A stretch of DNA of 64,000 nucleotides from Pseudomonas sp. MN1F (lineage in GTDB: Bacteria > Pseudomonadota > Gammaproteobacteria > Pseudomonadales > Pseudomonadaceae). Made by a program: the position numbers and the translations under genes. How positions within the stretch are numbered: the first letter of the stretch is position 1; the number at the start of each line of letters is the position of its first letter. The stretch is from assembly GCF_009391885.1 (NCBI RefSeq), contig NZ_VZII01000047.1, positions 100,251-164,250 of the forward strand, given 5' to 3'. A model generated the notes under the pieces. It was given only the letters and a program-made list of their open reading frames with translations, was not told the origin of the DNA and ran no database searches. Positions 1 through 8,594 of the stretch are shown here, piece by piece.

Positions 1-1
1 G

Positions 2-151
2 GAGAACAATGCCGCCACCGCGAGGTTGCGCGCCGATCAGGTGTGTTACCGCATCGATCTGGTCGAGCAGACTGCCAACGAGGCACTACGGCGGGCAACC
101 CAGGCTCAGGACGAGGTGCAGCAACTGCGCCAACAGGCCAGACGCAAGTAG
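2..151 (+). CDS. C-terminal end of an unidentified protein (truncated by window edge)
   Basis: An open frame runs from the window edge to a TAG at 149-151 and gives about 49 residues rich in Glu, Gln, Arg and Ala (ending QQLRQQARRK), which looks like a coiled coil. The stop lies 6 bases before the start of the metal ATPase, so the two are probably one transcription unit. No family can be assigned from this tail. I prefer this frame over the overlapping ATG-initiated frames because it stops just before the next gene and has coiled-coil composition. Confidence 0.5.
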   Translation, partial: ENNAATARLRADQVCYRIDLVEQTANEALRRATQAQDEVQQLRQQARRK

Positions 152-157
152 CCCGCC

Positions 158-2440
158 ATGCCACGTCGATGGCTCGACCCGGCACTGTTGGGGATCTGCC
201 TGCTGGCCTTGCTGACTGGCGGCCTGGCCTACGTGGCGCAGCGGCCTGCCTGGGCCGCGCTGGCCTGGGCCACTGGCGGCCTGGTCATGGCCGGGGTCCT
301 GGCGGTGGAAATGCTCAGGCGCCTGGCCCGGGGGGAGGCGGGTATCGACCTGATTGCCTTGTTGTCGATCGGCGCCGCGCTGGCCCTGGAGAACATGCTG
401 GTGGCTGCGGTGGTGGCGCTGATGCTGGCCACTGGCCGCGCACTTGAAGCGTTCAGCGTGCGTCATGCCGAGCGCGAACTGCGCGCGCTGATCGACCGCG
501 CGCCGCAACGTGCCTGGATCCAGGAACAGGACGGGCTGCGTGAGGTTGCGGTGGACCAGGTCAGGCCAGGTCAGGCCGTGCTGGTGCGCCTGGGTGAAAT
601 CGTGCCAGTGGACGGGCGCCTGCAGAGTCCACTGGCCACGCTGGACGAGGCGGCACTGACCGGGGAGTCGTTACCCGTCACTCGCCATTGCGGCGAGTCG
701 GTGGCCAGCGGGGTGTGCAACGTCGGCGCGCCGTTGCTGCTGGTGGCCACGCAGACCGCGGCGCAAAGCACCTATGCCGGCATCGTGCGCCTGGCCGAGA
801 CGGCACGCCAGTCACGGGCGCCCTTCGTGCGCCTGGCTGACCGCTACGCGCTGGCCTTCATCCCGCTGACGTTGCTGATCGCCGCGCTTGCCTGGTGGGC
901 CAGTGGCGACCCGCAGCGCGTGCTGGCGGTGCTGGTGGTCGCCACGCCCTGCCCGCTGATATTGGCGGTGCCGATTGCCGTGCTGTCGGGCATCTCGCGA
1001 GCGGCGCGGCGTAGCATTCTGGTGCGCGATGGCGCGGTCCTGGAGGCGCTTGCCGGGGTCCGCCAGGTCTTTCTCGACAAGACCGGAACCTTGACCAGCG
1101 GTCACGCTCGCTTGCAATCGATCGAACTCAACGGGGAGGGCGCGCCGCTGCAGGTCTTGCAGTGGGCCGCGTCATTGGCCCAGGCATCCACCCATCCGAT
1201 CGCTCGGGCTATTGTCGACGCTGCCCTCGCGCGGGGCCTTGCCCTGACGGCGCCGGAACAGGTGCAGGAGGCTCCAGGCCAAGGGTTGGCCGGCCAGGTG
1301 CAAGGCAAAGGCCTGCGCTTGGGGCTGCTGGCTTACGTGCAGCAGGGCAGGGATGCGGGCCATTGGGCACAGGCGTGCTTGCGGCAGTTGGACTATCTGG
1401 CCAGCAGTGGCAGTTTCGTCGCCGTGGATGGCGAACTGAAAGCAATGCTGCGGCTGGCCGACGATGTGCGACGGGAAACACCCCAGACCCTGCGCCGGCT
1501 TCGAGCACGTGGGATCGACAAGATTGTCATGCTGACTGGCGACCGCCCCCAGACGGCGCAAATGATCGCATTGACGGCGGGTATCGATGCGCTTCGCTCT
1601 GGCCTTTCACCACAGGACAAGGTCCGCCTGGTTCAGGAAGGTCGCCAAAAAGGCCCCACGCTGATGGTCGGGGATGGCATCAATGATGCGCCGGCACTGG
1701 CTGCTGCCGATGTCGGGGTTGCCATGGGTGCGTCCGGCGTGACGGCCTCGGCGCAGTCAGCCGGCGTGGTCTTGCTGGTCGACAGGCTGGATCGCTTGAT
1801 CGAAGCGCTCGACATCGCCCGACACGCCGTGCGCATTGCCCGCCAAGGCGTGTGGGTGGGCATGAGCCTCTCGCTGCTGGCCATGCTGTGCGCTGCGGCC
1901 GGCTACCTGCCTGCGGTGATGGGGGCAGTACTGCAGGAAGGCATCGACCTGTTGATCATCCTCAATGCCCTGCGCGCCCTCGGCCCGGTTGCCGGCGATG
2001 GCCGCAACGGGCTGCCGGCCGCCAGCCTGCAGCGCATGCAGGACGAGCATCGGCAGCTGGACGGGTTGTTGAGCGAACTGAGCCAGATGGCGCGGGATTT
2101 TGCCAGCCGCCCTGCACAGCAGGCGCGGGCCGACCTCGGGCGCCTGGTCGCCGCCCTGCATGGCTTGCTGGAGCGCCATGAGCGGGACGACGAGCAGCGG
2201 CTATACCCTTTGTTGAGCCGCTACATGGGGGGCGAGGATCCGCTCTCGCCGCTCAGCCATACCCACCGGGAAATGTTCAGGCTGATCCATTTGCTGACGC
2301 GCATGAGCGAGGATTTCACCCAGGCCGCCGCCCACCCGAGCGCAGACGAAATCCAGCACCAGCTCATACGCCTGGATACCCTGGCGAAACTGCATTTCGA
2401 CCAGGAAGAAGCCTTGTATCGGTACCTTGACCGACAGTGA
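158..2440 (+). CDS. P1B-5-type heavy-metal ATPase with C-terminal hemerythrin (HHE) domain
   Basis: A 760-residue inner-membrane P-type ATPase, probably exporting a transition metal. The P-type core is complete: TGES at residues 168-171, the membrane metal motif TPCPL at about 263-267, the phosphorylation motif DKTGTLT at 307-313 and GDGIND at 505-510. There is no N-terminal CxxC metal-binding domain. Residues from about 625 to the end form a hemerythrin-like four-helix region with spaced His and Glu (DEHRQL, LERHERDDEQRLYP, HTHREMF, LHFDQEEALY). From family knowledge, a TPC motif with a C-terminal hemerythrin domain defines the P1B-5 subgroup, whose studied Sinorhizobium member (Nia) moves Ni2+/Fe2+. 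The actual metal here is inferred. An Anr box follows the stop codon and the neighbours are universal stress proteins, which fits an oxygen- or redox-linked metal role. Confidence 0.9.
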   Translation: MPRRWLDPALLGICLLALLTGGLAYVAQRPAWAALAWATGGLVMAGVLAVEMLRRLARGEAGIDLIALLSIGAALALENMLVAAVVALMLATGRALEAFSVRHAERELRALIDRAPQRAWIQEQDGLREVAVDQVRPGQAVLVRLGEIVPVDGRLQSPLATLDEAALTGESLPVTRHCGESVASGVCNVGAPLLLVATQTAAQSTYAGIVRLAETARQSRAPFVRLADRYALAFIPLTLLIAALAWWASGDPQRVLAVLVVATPCPLILAVPIAVLSGISRAARRSILVRDGAVLEALAGVRQVFLDKTGTLTSGHARLQSIELNGEGAPLQVLQWAASLAQASTHPIARAIVDAALARGLALTAPEQVQEAPGQGLAGQVQGKGLRLGLLAYVQQGRDAGHWAQACLRQLDYLASSGSFVAVDGELKAMLRLADDVRRETPQTLRRLRARGIDKIVMLTGDRPQTAQMIALTAGIDALRSGLSPQDKVRLVQEGRQKGPTLMVGDGINDAPALAAADVGVAMGASGVTASAQSAGVVLLVDRLDRLIEALDIARHAVRIARQGVWVGMSLSLLAMLCAAAGYLPAVMGAVLQEGIDLLIILNALRALGPVAGDGRNGLPAASLQRMQDEHRQLDGLLSELSQMARDFASRPAQQARADLGRLVAALHGLLERHERDDEQRLYPLLSRYMGGEDPLSPLSHTHREMFRLIHLLTRMSEDFTQAAAHPSADEIQHQLIRLDTLAKLHFDQEEALYRYLDRQ

Positions 2441-2463
2441 GCTCCGTAACAGGGATCGCACGC

Positions 2464-2477
2464 TTGATTTAGATCAA
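2464..2477. promoter_or_regulatory. Perfect Anr/FNR box upstream of the first universal stress protein
   Basis: TTGAT-TTAG-ATCAA matches the FNR/Anr consensus TTGAT-N4-ATCAA exactly. It sits 127 bases before the ATG at 2604, a plausible distance for class II activation of that gene under low oxygen. Binding is inferred from the match. Confidence 0.85.
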
Positions 2478-2603
2478 GCGCCAAGGGCGGCGTTAGCCGG
2501 ATGCTGGCAGCAGCGGTCAATCGCGTCCGGCGAAAAGCCCCGACCTTGTCGATGCAACCCGAGCGACCTGAGTGATCAGGCCGGCCCACCGTTGGAGGCA
2601 ATC

Positions 2604-3494
2604 ATGAGCCACTATCAACGCCTGTTGCTGATCATGCGCCCGATGCTGCACCAGGCGGTCGCCCTGGAGCAGGCCGTTGCACTGGCCCGATCCGCATCGG
2701 CCAGCCTGCACATCGTCGCCTTGCTCGAATCACTGGACAAACTCTGGCTGCTGGAGTCCGGTAAGCACCAAACGGAGCGGGAGGCTTACCGGCTTGCTCA
2801 GCAGCGACAGCTGGAAACCCAGGCGAACGCGCTGCGCGCCTCTGGCGTGCAGGTGACGACCGAGGTGGCCTGGAGCAATGACCTGCAGGATGACATCCTG
2901 CAGCACGTCATGGAGATGCAACCGGACCTGCTGCTCAAGCAGGTCGAACATGAGCCCGCGCTCAAGCGCGCGTTCTTCACGCCGCTGGACTGGCAACTGT
3001 TGCGCCACTGCCCGGTCCCGGTCTACTTGCTCGGTGCCAGCCGGCCGGCGTTACCGCGCCAGGTCGTGGCGGCGGTGGACGTGGCCGACACCTCGGCTGA
3101 GGGGCAGGCCCGAAGTGACAGCATCGTCCAGCAGGCCAGTGCCTTGGCCTTGCAGACAGGGGCGCAACTGGACCTGCTGCACGCCTGCGATCTGTCGATG
3201 GCCTACATGGGCGACATGGGCTATGCCGCCTGGGCCATCGGTGACATTGCCGCGCCTTTGCGCCAAGCGCTGGAGGACGATTTCAAGAAACTGGCCGAGC
3301 GCTTCGGCGCGCCACCGGAACGCCGCCACTTCGTGCTGGGCCGCCCGGTCGCGGTGCTCAGCGAATACGTCGAGTCACAGCCGGTGGACGTGCTGGTCAT
3401 GGGCCGGCCCATCGCACGGGGACTGGACCGTCTGTTCGGCAGCACCACCGAGCATGTGTTGTACCAGGTGCCTTGCAATATCCTGGTGGTGTAG
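2604..3494 (+). CDS. Universal stress protein, tandem UspA domains (USP-A)
   Basis: A 296-residue cytoplasmic protein with two UspA-like domains, about residues 1-145 and 150-296. The C-terminal domain ends in a UspA nucleotide-loop-like segment (MGRPIARGL, then FGSTTEHVLYQVPCNILVV). The start is the ATG at 2604, preceded by GGAGG at 2594-2598; the frame is open further upstream from 2427 but that stretch overlaps the ATPase stop and the Anr box. A paralogue follows on the opposite strand (5154-6050) and another at 6213. Tandem Usp proteins of pseudomonads are commonly induced by anaerobiosis through Anr, consistent with the perfect box upstream. The biochemical function is unknown. Confidence 0.92.
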   Translation: MSHYQRLLLIMRPMLHQAVALEQAVALARSASASLHIVALLESLDKLWLLESGKHQTEREAYRLAQQRQLETQANALRASGVQVTTEVAWSNDLQDDILQHVMEMQPDLLLKQVEHEPALKRAFFTPLDWQLLRHCPVPVYLLGASRPALPRQVVAAVDVADTSAEGQARSDSIVQQASALALQTGAQLDLLHACDLSMAYMGDMGYAAWAIGDIAAPLRQALEDDFKKLAERFGAPPERRHFVLGRPVAVLSEYVESQPVDVLVMGRPIARGLDRLFGSTTEHVLYQVPCNILVV

Positions 3495-3508
3495 GGCTGT
3501 GCGGCTGG

Positions 3509-4456
3509 CTACGCCATGGGCATGAGGCGCTCAGCGACCAGGGCGCTGCTGTCGACGATGTCCAGCTGGGCCCGGCAAGCGGCGGGCAGGCGAAAGGGCG
3601 TGATGCTGTCGGCGACCAGGATGCGGTCGAACATCGCGCTTTCGAACAGCGTTCCTGCGGCGGTGAACAGACCGTGGGTGGCAGCAGCCAGAATGCGGGA
3701 TGCGCCAGCTCGATGGCAGGCGTGTGCGGCCCGCAACAGTGTCTGGCCGGTACTGATCATGTCGTCAAACAGCACGACCGTGCTGCCAGCCACATTCCCC
3801 ACCAGGCACTCGCCGCTGAGCTGCGTGTGTTGCCGGTGCTTTTCCACCATGGCCATGGCCACCGGGCGCGCGAGCAAATGGGCCAGTGCCTGGCGAAACT
3901 GTTCGGCGCGCTTGATACCGCCCATGTCCGGCGACACCACCGTGATGACCTGCTCAGCAAGCAGCGGCGCCAGGCGCTCGGCAAACAGCTGCGCGCAGGT
4001 GAGGTTCCAGGCCGGGATCCGGTAGGCGTTGTCGAACGCGCTGGGATTATGCACATCCAGCGCCACCACCCGGTCGATGCCGCAGCTTTCCATCAGGCGC
4101 GCCACGTGAAGGGTAATGGTCGAATCCTGAAATTCCACCTTGCGGTCCTTGCGTCCGTAGCACAGATAGGGCGTCACGGCTGTCACCTGGCTGGCGCCAG
4201 CATCCTTGAGCGCACCACAGAAGAACAGTAGCCGGCACAGTTTGTCGTGAGCGCTGTGCTGCGTGTCACCATAAAGTGAGTGGAAAACGACGGCGTTTCG
4301 CCCCTCGACCGGGTCCATGGGCCAGCACTTGTGTTCGCCGTCCTCATAGTCTCGCTCTTCATGTGCCGACAGCGTGACGCCCAGGCGTCGGGCAACGGCA
4401 TCGCCATAGCCCTCGCTCCCTTGCAATGCAAACATCAATGGCGCTGTGGTGTTCAT
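3509..4456 (-). CDS. Ribose-phosphate pyrophosphokinase-like protein (PRPP synthetase family)
   Basis: A 315-residue protein of the Prs family, expected to make PRPP from ribose 5-phosphate and ATP. It shows the family's EERDYEDGEHK region, the catalytic loop PYLCYGRKDRK (canonical PYFGYARQDRK) and the PRPP loop VLFDDMISTGQTL. The usual DLHA segment is replaced by ALDVHNPSAFDN, so this is a divergent paralogue rather than the housekeeping enzyme. I chose the start at 4456 (MNTTAPLM) because a GGGGAG sequence precedes it and because the longer frame runs through the Anr box. It is divergent from the BCAM0308-like gene and shares that box. A PRPP-using phosphoribosyltransferase is encoded nearby at 7093-7665. 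Confidence 0.88.
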   Translation of the reverse strand: MNTTAPLMFALQGSEGYGDAVARRLGVTLSAHEERDYEDGEHKCWPMDPVEGRNAVVFHSLYGDTQHSAHDKLCRLLFFCGALKDAGASQVTAVTPYLCYGRKDRKVEFQDSTITLHVARLMESCGIDRVVALDVHNPSAFDNAYRIPAWNLTCAQLFAERLAPLLAEQVITVVSPDMGGIKRAEQFRQALAHLLARPVAMAMVEKHRQHTQLSGECLVGNVAGSTVVLFDDMISTGQTLLRAAHACHRAGASRILAAATHGLFTAAGTLFESAMFDRILVADSITPFRLPAACRAQLDIVDSSALVAERLMPMA

Positions 4457-4511
4457 GCGCAGTACTCCCCGGGTCGTTATCGGCAACATAAGCGGCGTGG
4501 CACCGCTGGGT

Positions 4512-4525
4512 TTGACGATTATCAA
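4512..4525. promoter_or_regulatory. Anr/FNR box (one mismatch) between divergent genes
   Basis: TTGAC-GATT-ATCAA has one departure from TTGAT-N4-ATCAA. It lies 56 bases from the start of the PRPP synthetase-like gene and 87 bases from the start of the BCAM0308-like gene, so it could serve either or both. Binding is inferred. Confidence 0.7.
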
Positions 4526-4611
4526 GTACAGCGTGGCCCATGGGCGGACACTGTGCAGGTCAGCGCATGCCAATGGCTGCGATCTTCACAATCCGTACAG
4601 CGAGCACGCCG

Positions 4612-5103
4612 ATGGACAAGTATCAGAAAAGCCACAAGGACAAATTGTTCAAAACCCGTCCCTTCGACCCCTACGCCATACCCCTTCGCCCGAGTGGCAA
4701 CGCGCTTTGCCCGCAATGTGGCGCCGTCTATCACGAGGGTGAATGGCACCCGCACGGGGCCAACGGCCTCGGGCCGCTGGAGTCGACCGTATGCCCAGCC
4801 TGCCGACGCATCGAAGACCATGCCGCAGCGGGCCAGGTGCGCGTGTCGGGCCGTTTCCTCACGGCCCATGAGCAGGAGATTCGCCAGCTCATGCTCCATG
4901 CCGAACAGCAAGAGCGCCAGACCCACGTGCTCGAGCGGCTGATCGCCATCGACTGCAAGGATGACGAACTGGTGGCAACCACCACTGGCACGCACCTGGC
5001 CAACCGTATCGGACATGACCTGGAAGCCGCTTATGACGGCACCTGCAGCTATCGCTACAGCAACAGTGAGCGATACCTGAGCGTCGATTGGCATCGCGAT
5101 TGA
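4612..5103 (+). CDS. BCAM0308-family protein with zinc-ribbon cysteines
   Basis: A 163-residue protein beginning MDKYQKSHKDKLF. Two CxxC pairs (LCPQCGAVYHEG and VCPACRRIED) about 35 residues apart suggest a zinc ribbon in the N-terminal half; the rest is mixed alpha/beta with no recognisable catalytic motif. It resembles the small proteins annotated as BCAM0308 family in pseudomonads and Burkholderia, whose function is not known to me. Upstream in-frame ATGs exist at 4573 and earlier, but MDKYQKS gives the usual length. It is divergent from the PRPP synthetase-like gene and shares the Anr box at 4512-4525. Confidence 0.75.
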   Translation: MDKYQKSHKDKLFKTRPFDPYAIPLRPSGNALCPQCGAVYHEGEWHPHGANGLGPLESTVCPACRRIEDHAAAGQVRVSGRFLTAHEQEIRQLMLHAEQQERQTHVLERLIAIDCKDDELVATTTGTHLANRIGHDLEAAYDGTCSYRYSNSERYLSVDWHRD

Positions 5104-5153
5104 GGTGGGCCGCCGGTTTGCCCAAGCACGGAGCCTGGCAACCCGGCGGTCAA

Positions 5154-6050
5154 TCAACCGTGGATCGCCAGAAGGCTCGAATGCACTTTGTACAGGGTCT
5201 GCTCGGTGGTACTGCCGATGACCTTGGTCAACCCTTCATGGTAAAGCGTGCCCATGACGACCACATCGAAGCCATGCTGATTGGCGTATTCGCTGACGAC
5301 ACTGCGGGCAGCCCCGCGTATCAGGTGCAAATGGTCCGGCTTGATGCCGTAGTGGTCCGCGAAGCGGGTCAGGCGTTCCCGTGCCCTGCCTGTCACTTCT
5401 TCGACCACCTCATCGGTCCATGCCACCGGTGCCGCGGCGTAGGCCATGAAGCTAGGGCTCGGTTCATAGGCCTGGAGCACATGCAGTTGTGCCTTGCAGC
5501 GCTGCGCCAGCACCTGTGCAGCCTGCAGGACATGGTCGTTGCACCTGTGTACCGCAGCGTCGTGCTCGACCAGGTCCACGGCGGCCAGCACCCGCGCAGG
5601 CAGCGCCGACTCAGCCTGAGCCACCAGGTGCAACGGTATCGGGCAGCGGCGCAGCAACTGCCAGTCCAGTGGCGTGAGCAGGGCACGGCTGACGGCGGTC
5701 TCGTGGCGGATATCCTTGATCAGCATTTCCACATGGTGCAGCTGTGCCAGGCGGATCAGGTCCTTCAGTGGCTCATCGTCATCCAGTGTTTCGGGGTAGG
5801 CGGTAATGCCCTGTTCGCCAAGCGCTTGCGCCTGCTCGTGCAGCCATGCCTTGCGGTGCTCGGCGTCTTGCTTGCGGGCACTGCTGCGCAGCATTTGGTC
5901 AAGGGTGATCAGGCGTGACGGTAGTTGGCTCAGCACCACCAGGTGCAAGGTGGCGCCTGTGGCCTTGGCCAGCGCTTGGGCGCGCGCCATGGCTGGCGAG
6001 GGGTGCAGGTCCGGGTGGCAGATCAGTAGCAGTCGCGTCAAAGCGTTCAT
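5154..6050 (-). CDS. Universal stress protein, tandem UspA domains (USP-B)
   Basis: A 298-residue protein starting MNALTRLLLICHPDLHPSP, with two UspA domains. The second ends with VVMGTLYHEGLTKVIGSTTEQTLYKV, a UspA-type nucleotide-loop region. The start at 6050 has a strong GGAGG immediately upstream (6055-6060 on this strand); the open frame continues to 6764 but that extension lies antisense to the next Usp gene and is not coding. It is divergent from USP-C, with a perfect Anr box 80 bases from its start codon. It is closely similar in layout to USP-A, including the shared LTPLDWQLLRRCPIPLHL-type segment linking the domains. Confidence 0.92.
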   Translation of the reverse strand: MNALTRLLLICHPDLHPSPAMARAQALAKATGATLHLVVLSQLPSRLITLDQMLRSSARKQDAEHRKAWLHEQAQALGEQGITAYPETLDDDEPLKDLIRLAQLHHVEMLIKDIRHETAVSRALLTPLDWQLLRRCPIPLHLVAQAESALPARVLAAVDLVEHDAAVHRCNDHVLQAAQVLAQRCKAQLHVLQAYEPSPSFMAYAAAPVAWTDEVVEEVTGRARERLTRFADHYGIKPDHLHLIRGAARSVVSEYANQHGFDVVVMGTLYHEGLTKVIGSTTEQTLYKVHSSLLAIHG

Positions 6051-6129
6051 GATGGCCTCCGCAGCGATGGCCCTCGCCGGGAAGGCATACGGGCTCAGGC
6101 GTAGGGTGCCGCGATGGCGCCAGGGGGCC

Positions 6130-6143
6130 TTGATTTTTATCAA
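6130..6143. promoter_or_regulatory. Perfect Anr/FNR box between divergent Usp genes
   Basis: TTGAT-TTTT-ATCAA is a perfect, symmetric match to the Anr/FNR consensus. It is 80 bases from the start of the leftward Usp gene (6050) and 70 bases from the start of the rightward one (6213), so one site could drive both. Confidence 0.85.
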
Positions 6144-6212
6144 GAACGAACCAGCCTGGGCTCCGATAATGGCATGCATACGCATACCTGCAGCCGCGCC
6201 GGGAGGTGCCCG

Positions 6213-7091
6213 ATGAACCCGTATCGCCGGATCCTGCTGATCATGACCGAGGCCCAGGCCAATGCCGCGCTGTCCCGGGCCATGGCCCTGGCGGCGGCGT
6301 CTGGTGCCGCCCTGCAGGTGCTGGGTGTCCATGAACCCGGCGAACTGCGTCTGCGCCACGAGTTGCAGGCAACCCCGCTGCCTTCCGTTTCCTTCGTGCA
6401 CTTCAGCACAGAGCTCAAGGCGCTGCTCGACGAACAGCCGGCAAGGGGGGCACGCCCAGGTTTCGAGGCCGTGGAAACCGCCGATCCCCGCGACCTGGTG
6501 CCAGCCTGCATCGCCCGCTACGCGCCTGATCTGGTGATCAAGGCCTGCCCGGGCTGTTCCCTGATCGATCAGCTGGCCCGGACCTCGCTTGACCAGGTGC
6601 TGTTGCATGCGAGCGAGGTGCCGTTGATGTTCGTGCCAGCGAATGCCCCGGCCATGCCAGGTAACGTGCTGGTTGCGGTGGATGTCTCGCAACCCTCGCC
6701 GCTCAATGACGCGCTGGTCGTTGCCGGTCAGCAACTGGCGATGCAATGCCAGGGCCAGTTGCACCTGCTTTCGGCGTACGACCTGCCAATCGCCATGCTG
6801 GCCAACCCTGACCTCGCCGGCCCGTGGGCGGACGAAGTGCGTGAATCACTGCAGTTGCCGTTCGATGCGTTGGCCGATGCCCATGGCATCGCCCACAGTC
6901 ATCGGTTTTTCAGCGAAGGTGCGCCACTGCGCGTCATCAAGTCCCATATCGCTGCGCTGGGGGCCGACGTGGTGGTGGTCGGCGCCGTGCAGGCCAGGCG
7001 TTGGGCCAAGCTGATCGGCGATACCACCGAGCGGCTTGTCAGCCATGCACCGTGCAGCATCCTGACCATCAAGCCCGCACCCGGCAGTTGA
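6213..7091 (+). CDS. Universal stress protein, tandem UspA domains (USP-C)
   Basis: A 292-residue protein starting MNPYRRILLIMTEAQANAAL, with a GGGAGGTG ribosome site at 6201-6208. It has two UspA-like halves; the C-terminal one ends with a VVVVGAVQARRWAKLIGDTTERLVSHAPCSIL segment that occupies the UspA nucleotide-loop position but lacks the glycine pattern seen in USP-A and USP-B, so ATP binding is doubtful. It is divergent from USP-B across the perfect Anr box at 6130-6143. It is the third member of the family within 5 kb. Confidence 0.9.
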   Translation: MNPYRRILLIMTEAQANAALSRAMALAAASGAALQVLGVHEPGELRLRHELQATPLPSVSFVHFSTELKALLDEQPARGARPGFEAVETADPRDLVPACIARYAPDLVIKACPGCSLIDQLARTSLDQVLLHASEVPLMFVPANAPAMPGNVLVAVDVSQPSPLNDALVVAGQQLAMQCQGQLHLLSAYDLPIAMLANPDLAGPWADEVRESLQLPFDALADAHGIAHSHRFFSEGAPLRVIKSHIAALGADVVVVGAVQARRWAKLIGDTTERLVSHAPCSILTIKPAPGS

Positions 7092-7092
7092 A

Positions 7093-7665
7093 TCAGGCGC
7101 AATCGCTGGTTCGGCCATGGCGTACCACCTCCACGCAGAATTGACCTTCGTAGGGTGGAACCTGGCATTCGACGATATCCTGCGCCGCCACCTGCAGGTG
7201 AATGCCGACGATATCGGCATGCACCGGTTGGCGGCAGACGTGGCGGTCGACAAGTACCGCGCTGATGATGTGGCGCGCACCCAGTCCGGCGAGGTAGGCA
7301 CAGGTGCGTAGCAGAGAGTGCCCTTCGTAGAGCACGTCATCGACCACCAGCAAGGTGGTGCCGGCAAGGTCCAGCTTGGCGAGCTCAGGGTTCTCGGTGA
7401 GTTGCGTATGGGCATGCAGGAGGCTGAGGTCGTCCGCGTAGCGCTTGACCTTGATCGGGTAGAGCGGCAATGGCGCAGCACCGGTCAGTGCTTGCAGGTG
7501 CAGTTGCAGGCGCTGCGCCAACGGCTCACCTCGCCGCTGAATGCCTATCAGCGCTACGTCGGACGCAGGCAGGCGTGCCAAGGCCTGACGGGCCATCGAG
7601 CGCAGCACGCTGTCCAGATCCTGTTCGTCATATAGACGGACTCTTGATGGCGCGGGGCGGTTCAT
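7093..7665 (-). CDS. Phosphoribosyltransferase, PyrR-like
   Basis: A 190-residue type I phosphoribosyltransferase. The PRPP-binding loop LLVVDDVLYEGHSLL is intact, and the N-terminal region (SDVALIGIQRRGEPLAQRL, then YPIKVKRYADDL) matches the PyrR/uracil phosphoribosyltransferase layout. The start at 7665 is preceded by AAGGAG. It is convergent with USP-C, one base apart. PyrR proteins regulate or act in pyrimidine salvage; P. putida also has a separate pyr-operon copy, so this one is likely a paralogue. The PRPP synthetase-like gene in the same cluster could supply its substrate (inference). A half-conserved Anr box lies upstream. Confidence 0.82.
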   Translation of the reverse strand: MNRPAPSRVRLYDEQDLDSVLRSMARQALARLPASDVALIGIQRRGEPLAQRLQLHLQALTGAAPLPLYPIKVKRYADDLSLLHAHTQLTENPELAKLDLAGTTLLVVDDVLYEGHSLLRTCAYLAGLGARHIISAVLVDRHVCRQPVHADIVGIHLQVAAQDIVECQVPPYEGQFCVEVVRHGRTSDCA

Positions 7666-7727
7666 GGTGTTGCTCCTTTGCTGGATAACGCACATCAGGA
7701 GCCTACTTGGGCGCCTTGGGGGGGCGC

Positions 7728-7741
7728 TTGATAAAAGCCAA
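7728..7741. promoter_or_regulatory. Degenerate Anr box upstream of the PRTase
   Basis: TTGAT-AAAA-GCCAA has one perfect half-site and one half with two mismatches. It is 63 bases from the PRTase start. Weak evidence on its own; supported only by the density of good boxes nearby. Confidence 0.4.
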
Positions 7742-7794
7742 GTGATAGCCAGCCGAGTAACGGCGTGGTGCGCAAGTTCCCTTGAACGTCGGTT

Positions 7795-7808
7795 CTGATC
7801 CAGGTCAA
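7795..7808. promoter_or_regulatory. Weak Anr-like site upstream of the ABC exporter operon
   Basis: CTGAT-CCAG-GTCAA differs from the consensus by one base in each half. It lies about 65 bases before the ATPase start codon. Tentative. Confidence 0.35.
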
Positions 7809-7871
7809 ACAGGCGGCCCAAGGGCGGATTACGGTCAGGGTACGGGAGCCCGCAATGCTTGATGGGAGAGC

Positions 7872-8594
7872 ATGATGGCCGAGAGCACGCTTGATACTGT
7901 TGCGGGTCCCGCCATTGCCGCAAAGGGCTTGAGCAAGTGGTTTGGTGATGACGCTGCTCGCATCAAAGCCGTCGACGACGTGACATTGAGCGTGCGGTTC
8001 GGCGAAATGGTCTACATCGTGGGGCCTTCAGGCAGCGGCAAGACCACGCTGTTGAGCATGCTCTCGGGCATTTTGCGCCCCGACACTGGCAGCGTCGTCA
8101 TCAATGGCCAGGACATCTGGGCCCTGGATGCCAACCAATTGGCCGAATTGCGGCTGCAGCAGTTCGGTTTCGTGTTCCAGGACTATCACCTGTTCAGCAA
8201 ACTCACCTGTGCCGAGAACGTGGCGATTCCGCTGATCCTCAGGTATCAGCCTTGGCGCACGGCACTTGCCGCAGCCCGGCAAGTGCTGGGCATTGTCGGG
8301 CTTGCCGAACGTGCTGAGCTGACGCCAGCAAAACTGTCTGGCGGCGAACAACAACGGGTGGCCATTGCACGGGCGATGGTTGGCCAGCCTGGCCTGCTCA
8401 TTCTGGACGAGCCAACGGCATCGCTTGACGGTGACACCGGCAAACTCATCATCGCCTTTGTCAGGGAGCATGTGCTTAGCCCACGCTGCTGCGTACTGAT
8501 CGTCACCCATGACACCCGCATCGAACGCTATGCCGATCGAATCGTGCATATGGAGGATGGCCGGGTCATGGAAAGTGACCGGGTGCGGCCGTGA
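7872..8594 (+). CDS. ABC transporter ATP-binding subunit (DevA/LolD/MacB-type)
   Basis: A 240-residue ABC ATPase: Walker A GPSGSGKTT at residues 51-59, Q-loop FVFQDYHLF, signature LSGGEQQRVAIARA at about 155, Walker B LLILDEPTASLD at about 176, and the H-loop VTHD. This is the MacB/LolD/DevA class that pairs with FtsX-like permeases. Two adjacent ATGs (7872 and 7875) are possible; GGGAGAG at 7864-7870 gives better spacing for 7875. It heads a four-gene operon whose genes overlap by 4 bases (GTGA, ATGA, ATGA), predicting equimolar, coupled synthesis of a tripartite exporter. Confidence 0.93.
   Translation: MMAESTLDTVAGPAIAAKGLSKWFGDDAARIKAVDDVTLSVRFGEMVYIVGPSGSGKTTLLSMLSGILRPDTGSVVINGQDIWALDANQLAELRLQQFGFVFQDYHLFSKLTCAENVAIPLILRYQPWRTALAAARQVLGIVGLAERAELTPAKLSGGEQQRVAIARAMVGQPGLLILDEPTASLDGDTGKLIIAFVREHVLSPRCCVLIVTHDTRIERYADRIVHMEDGRVMESDRVRP

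Noticed and set aside
6051..6764. N-terminal extension of the leftward Usp gene
   Set aside because: The extension is antisense to the next Usp gene and precedes a perfect ribosome site and Anr box; 6050 is the better start.
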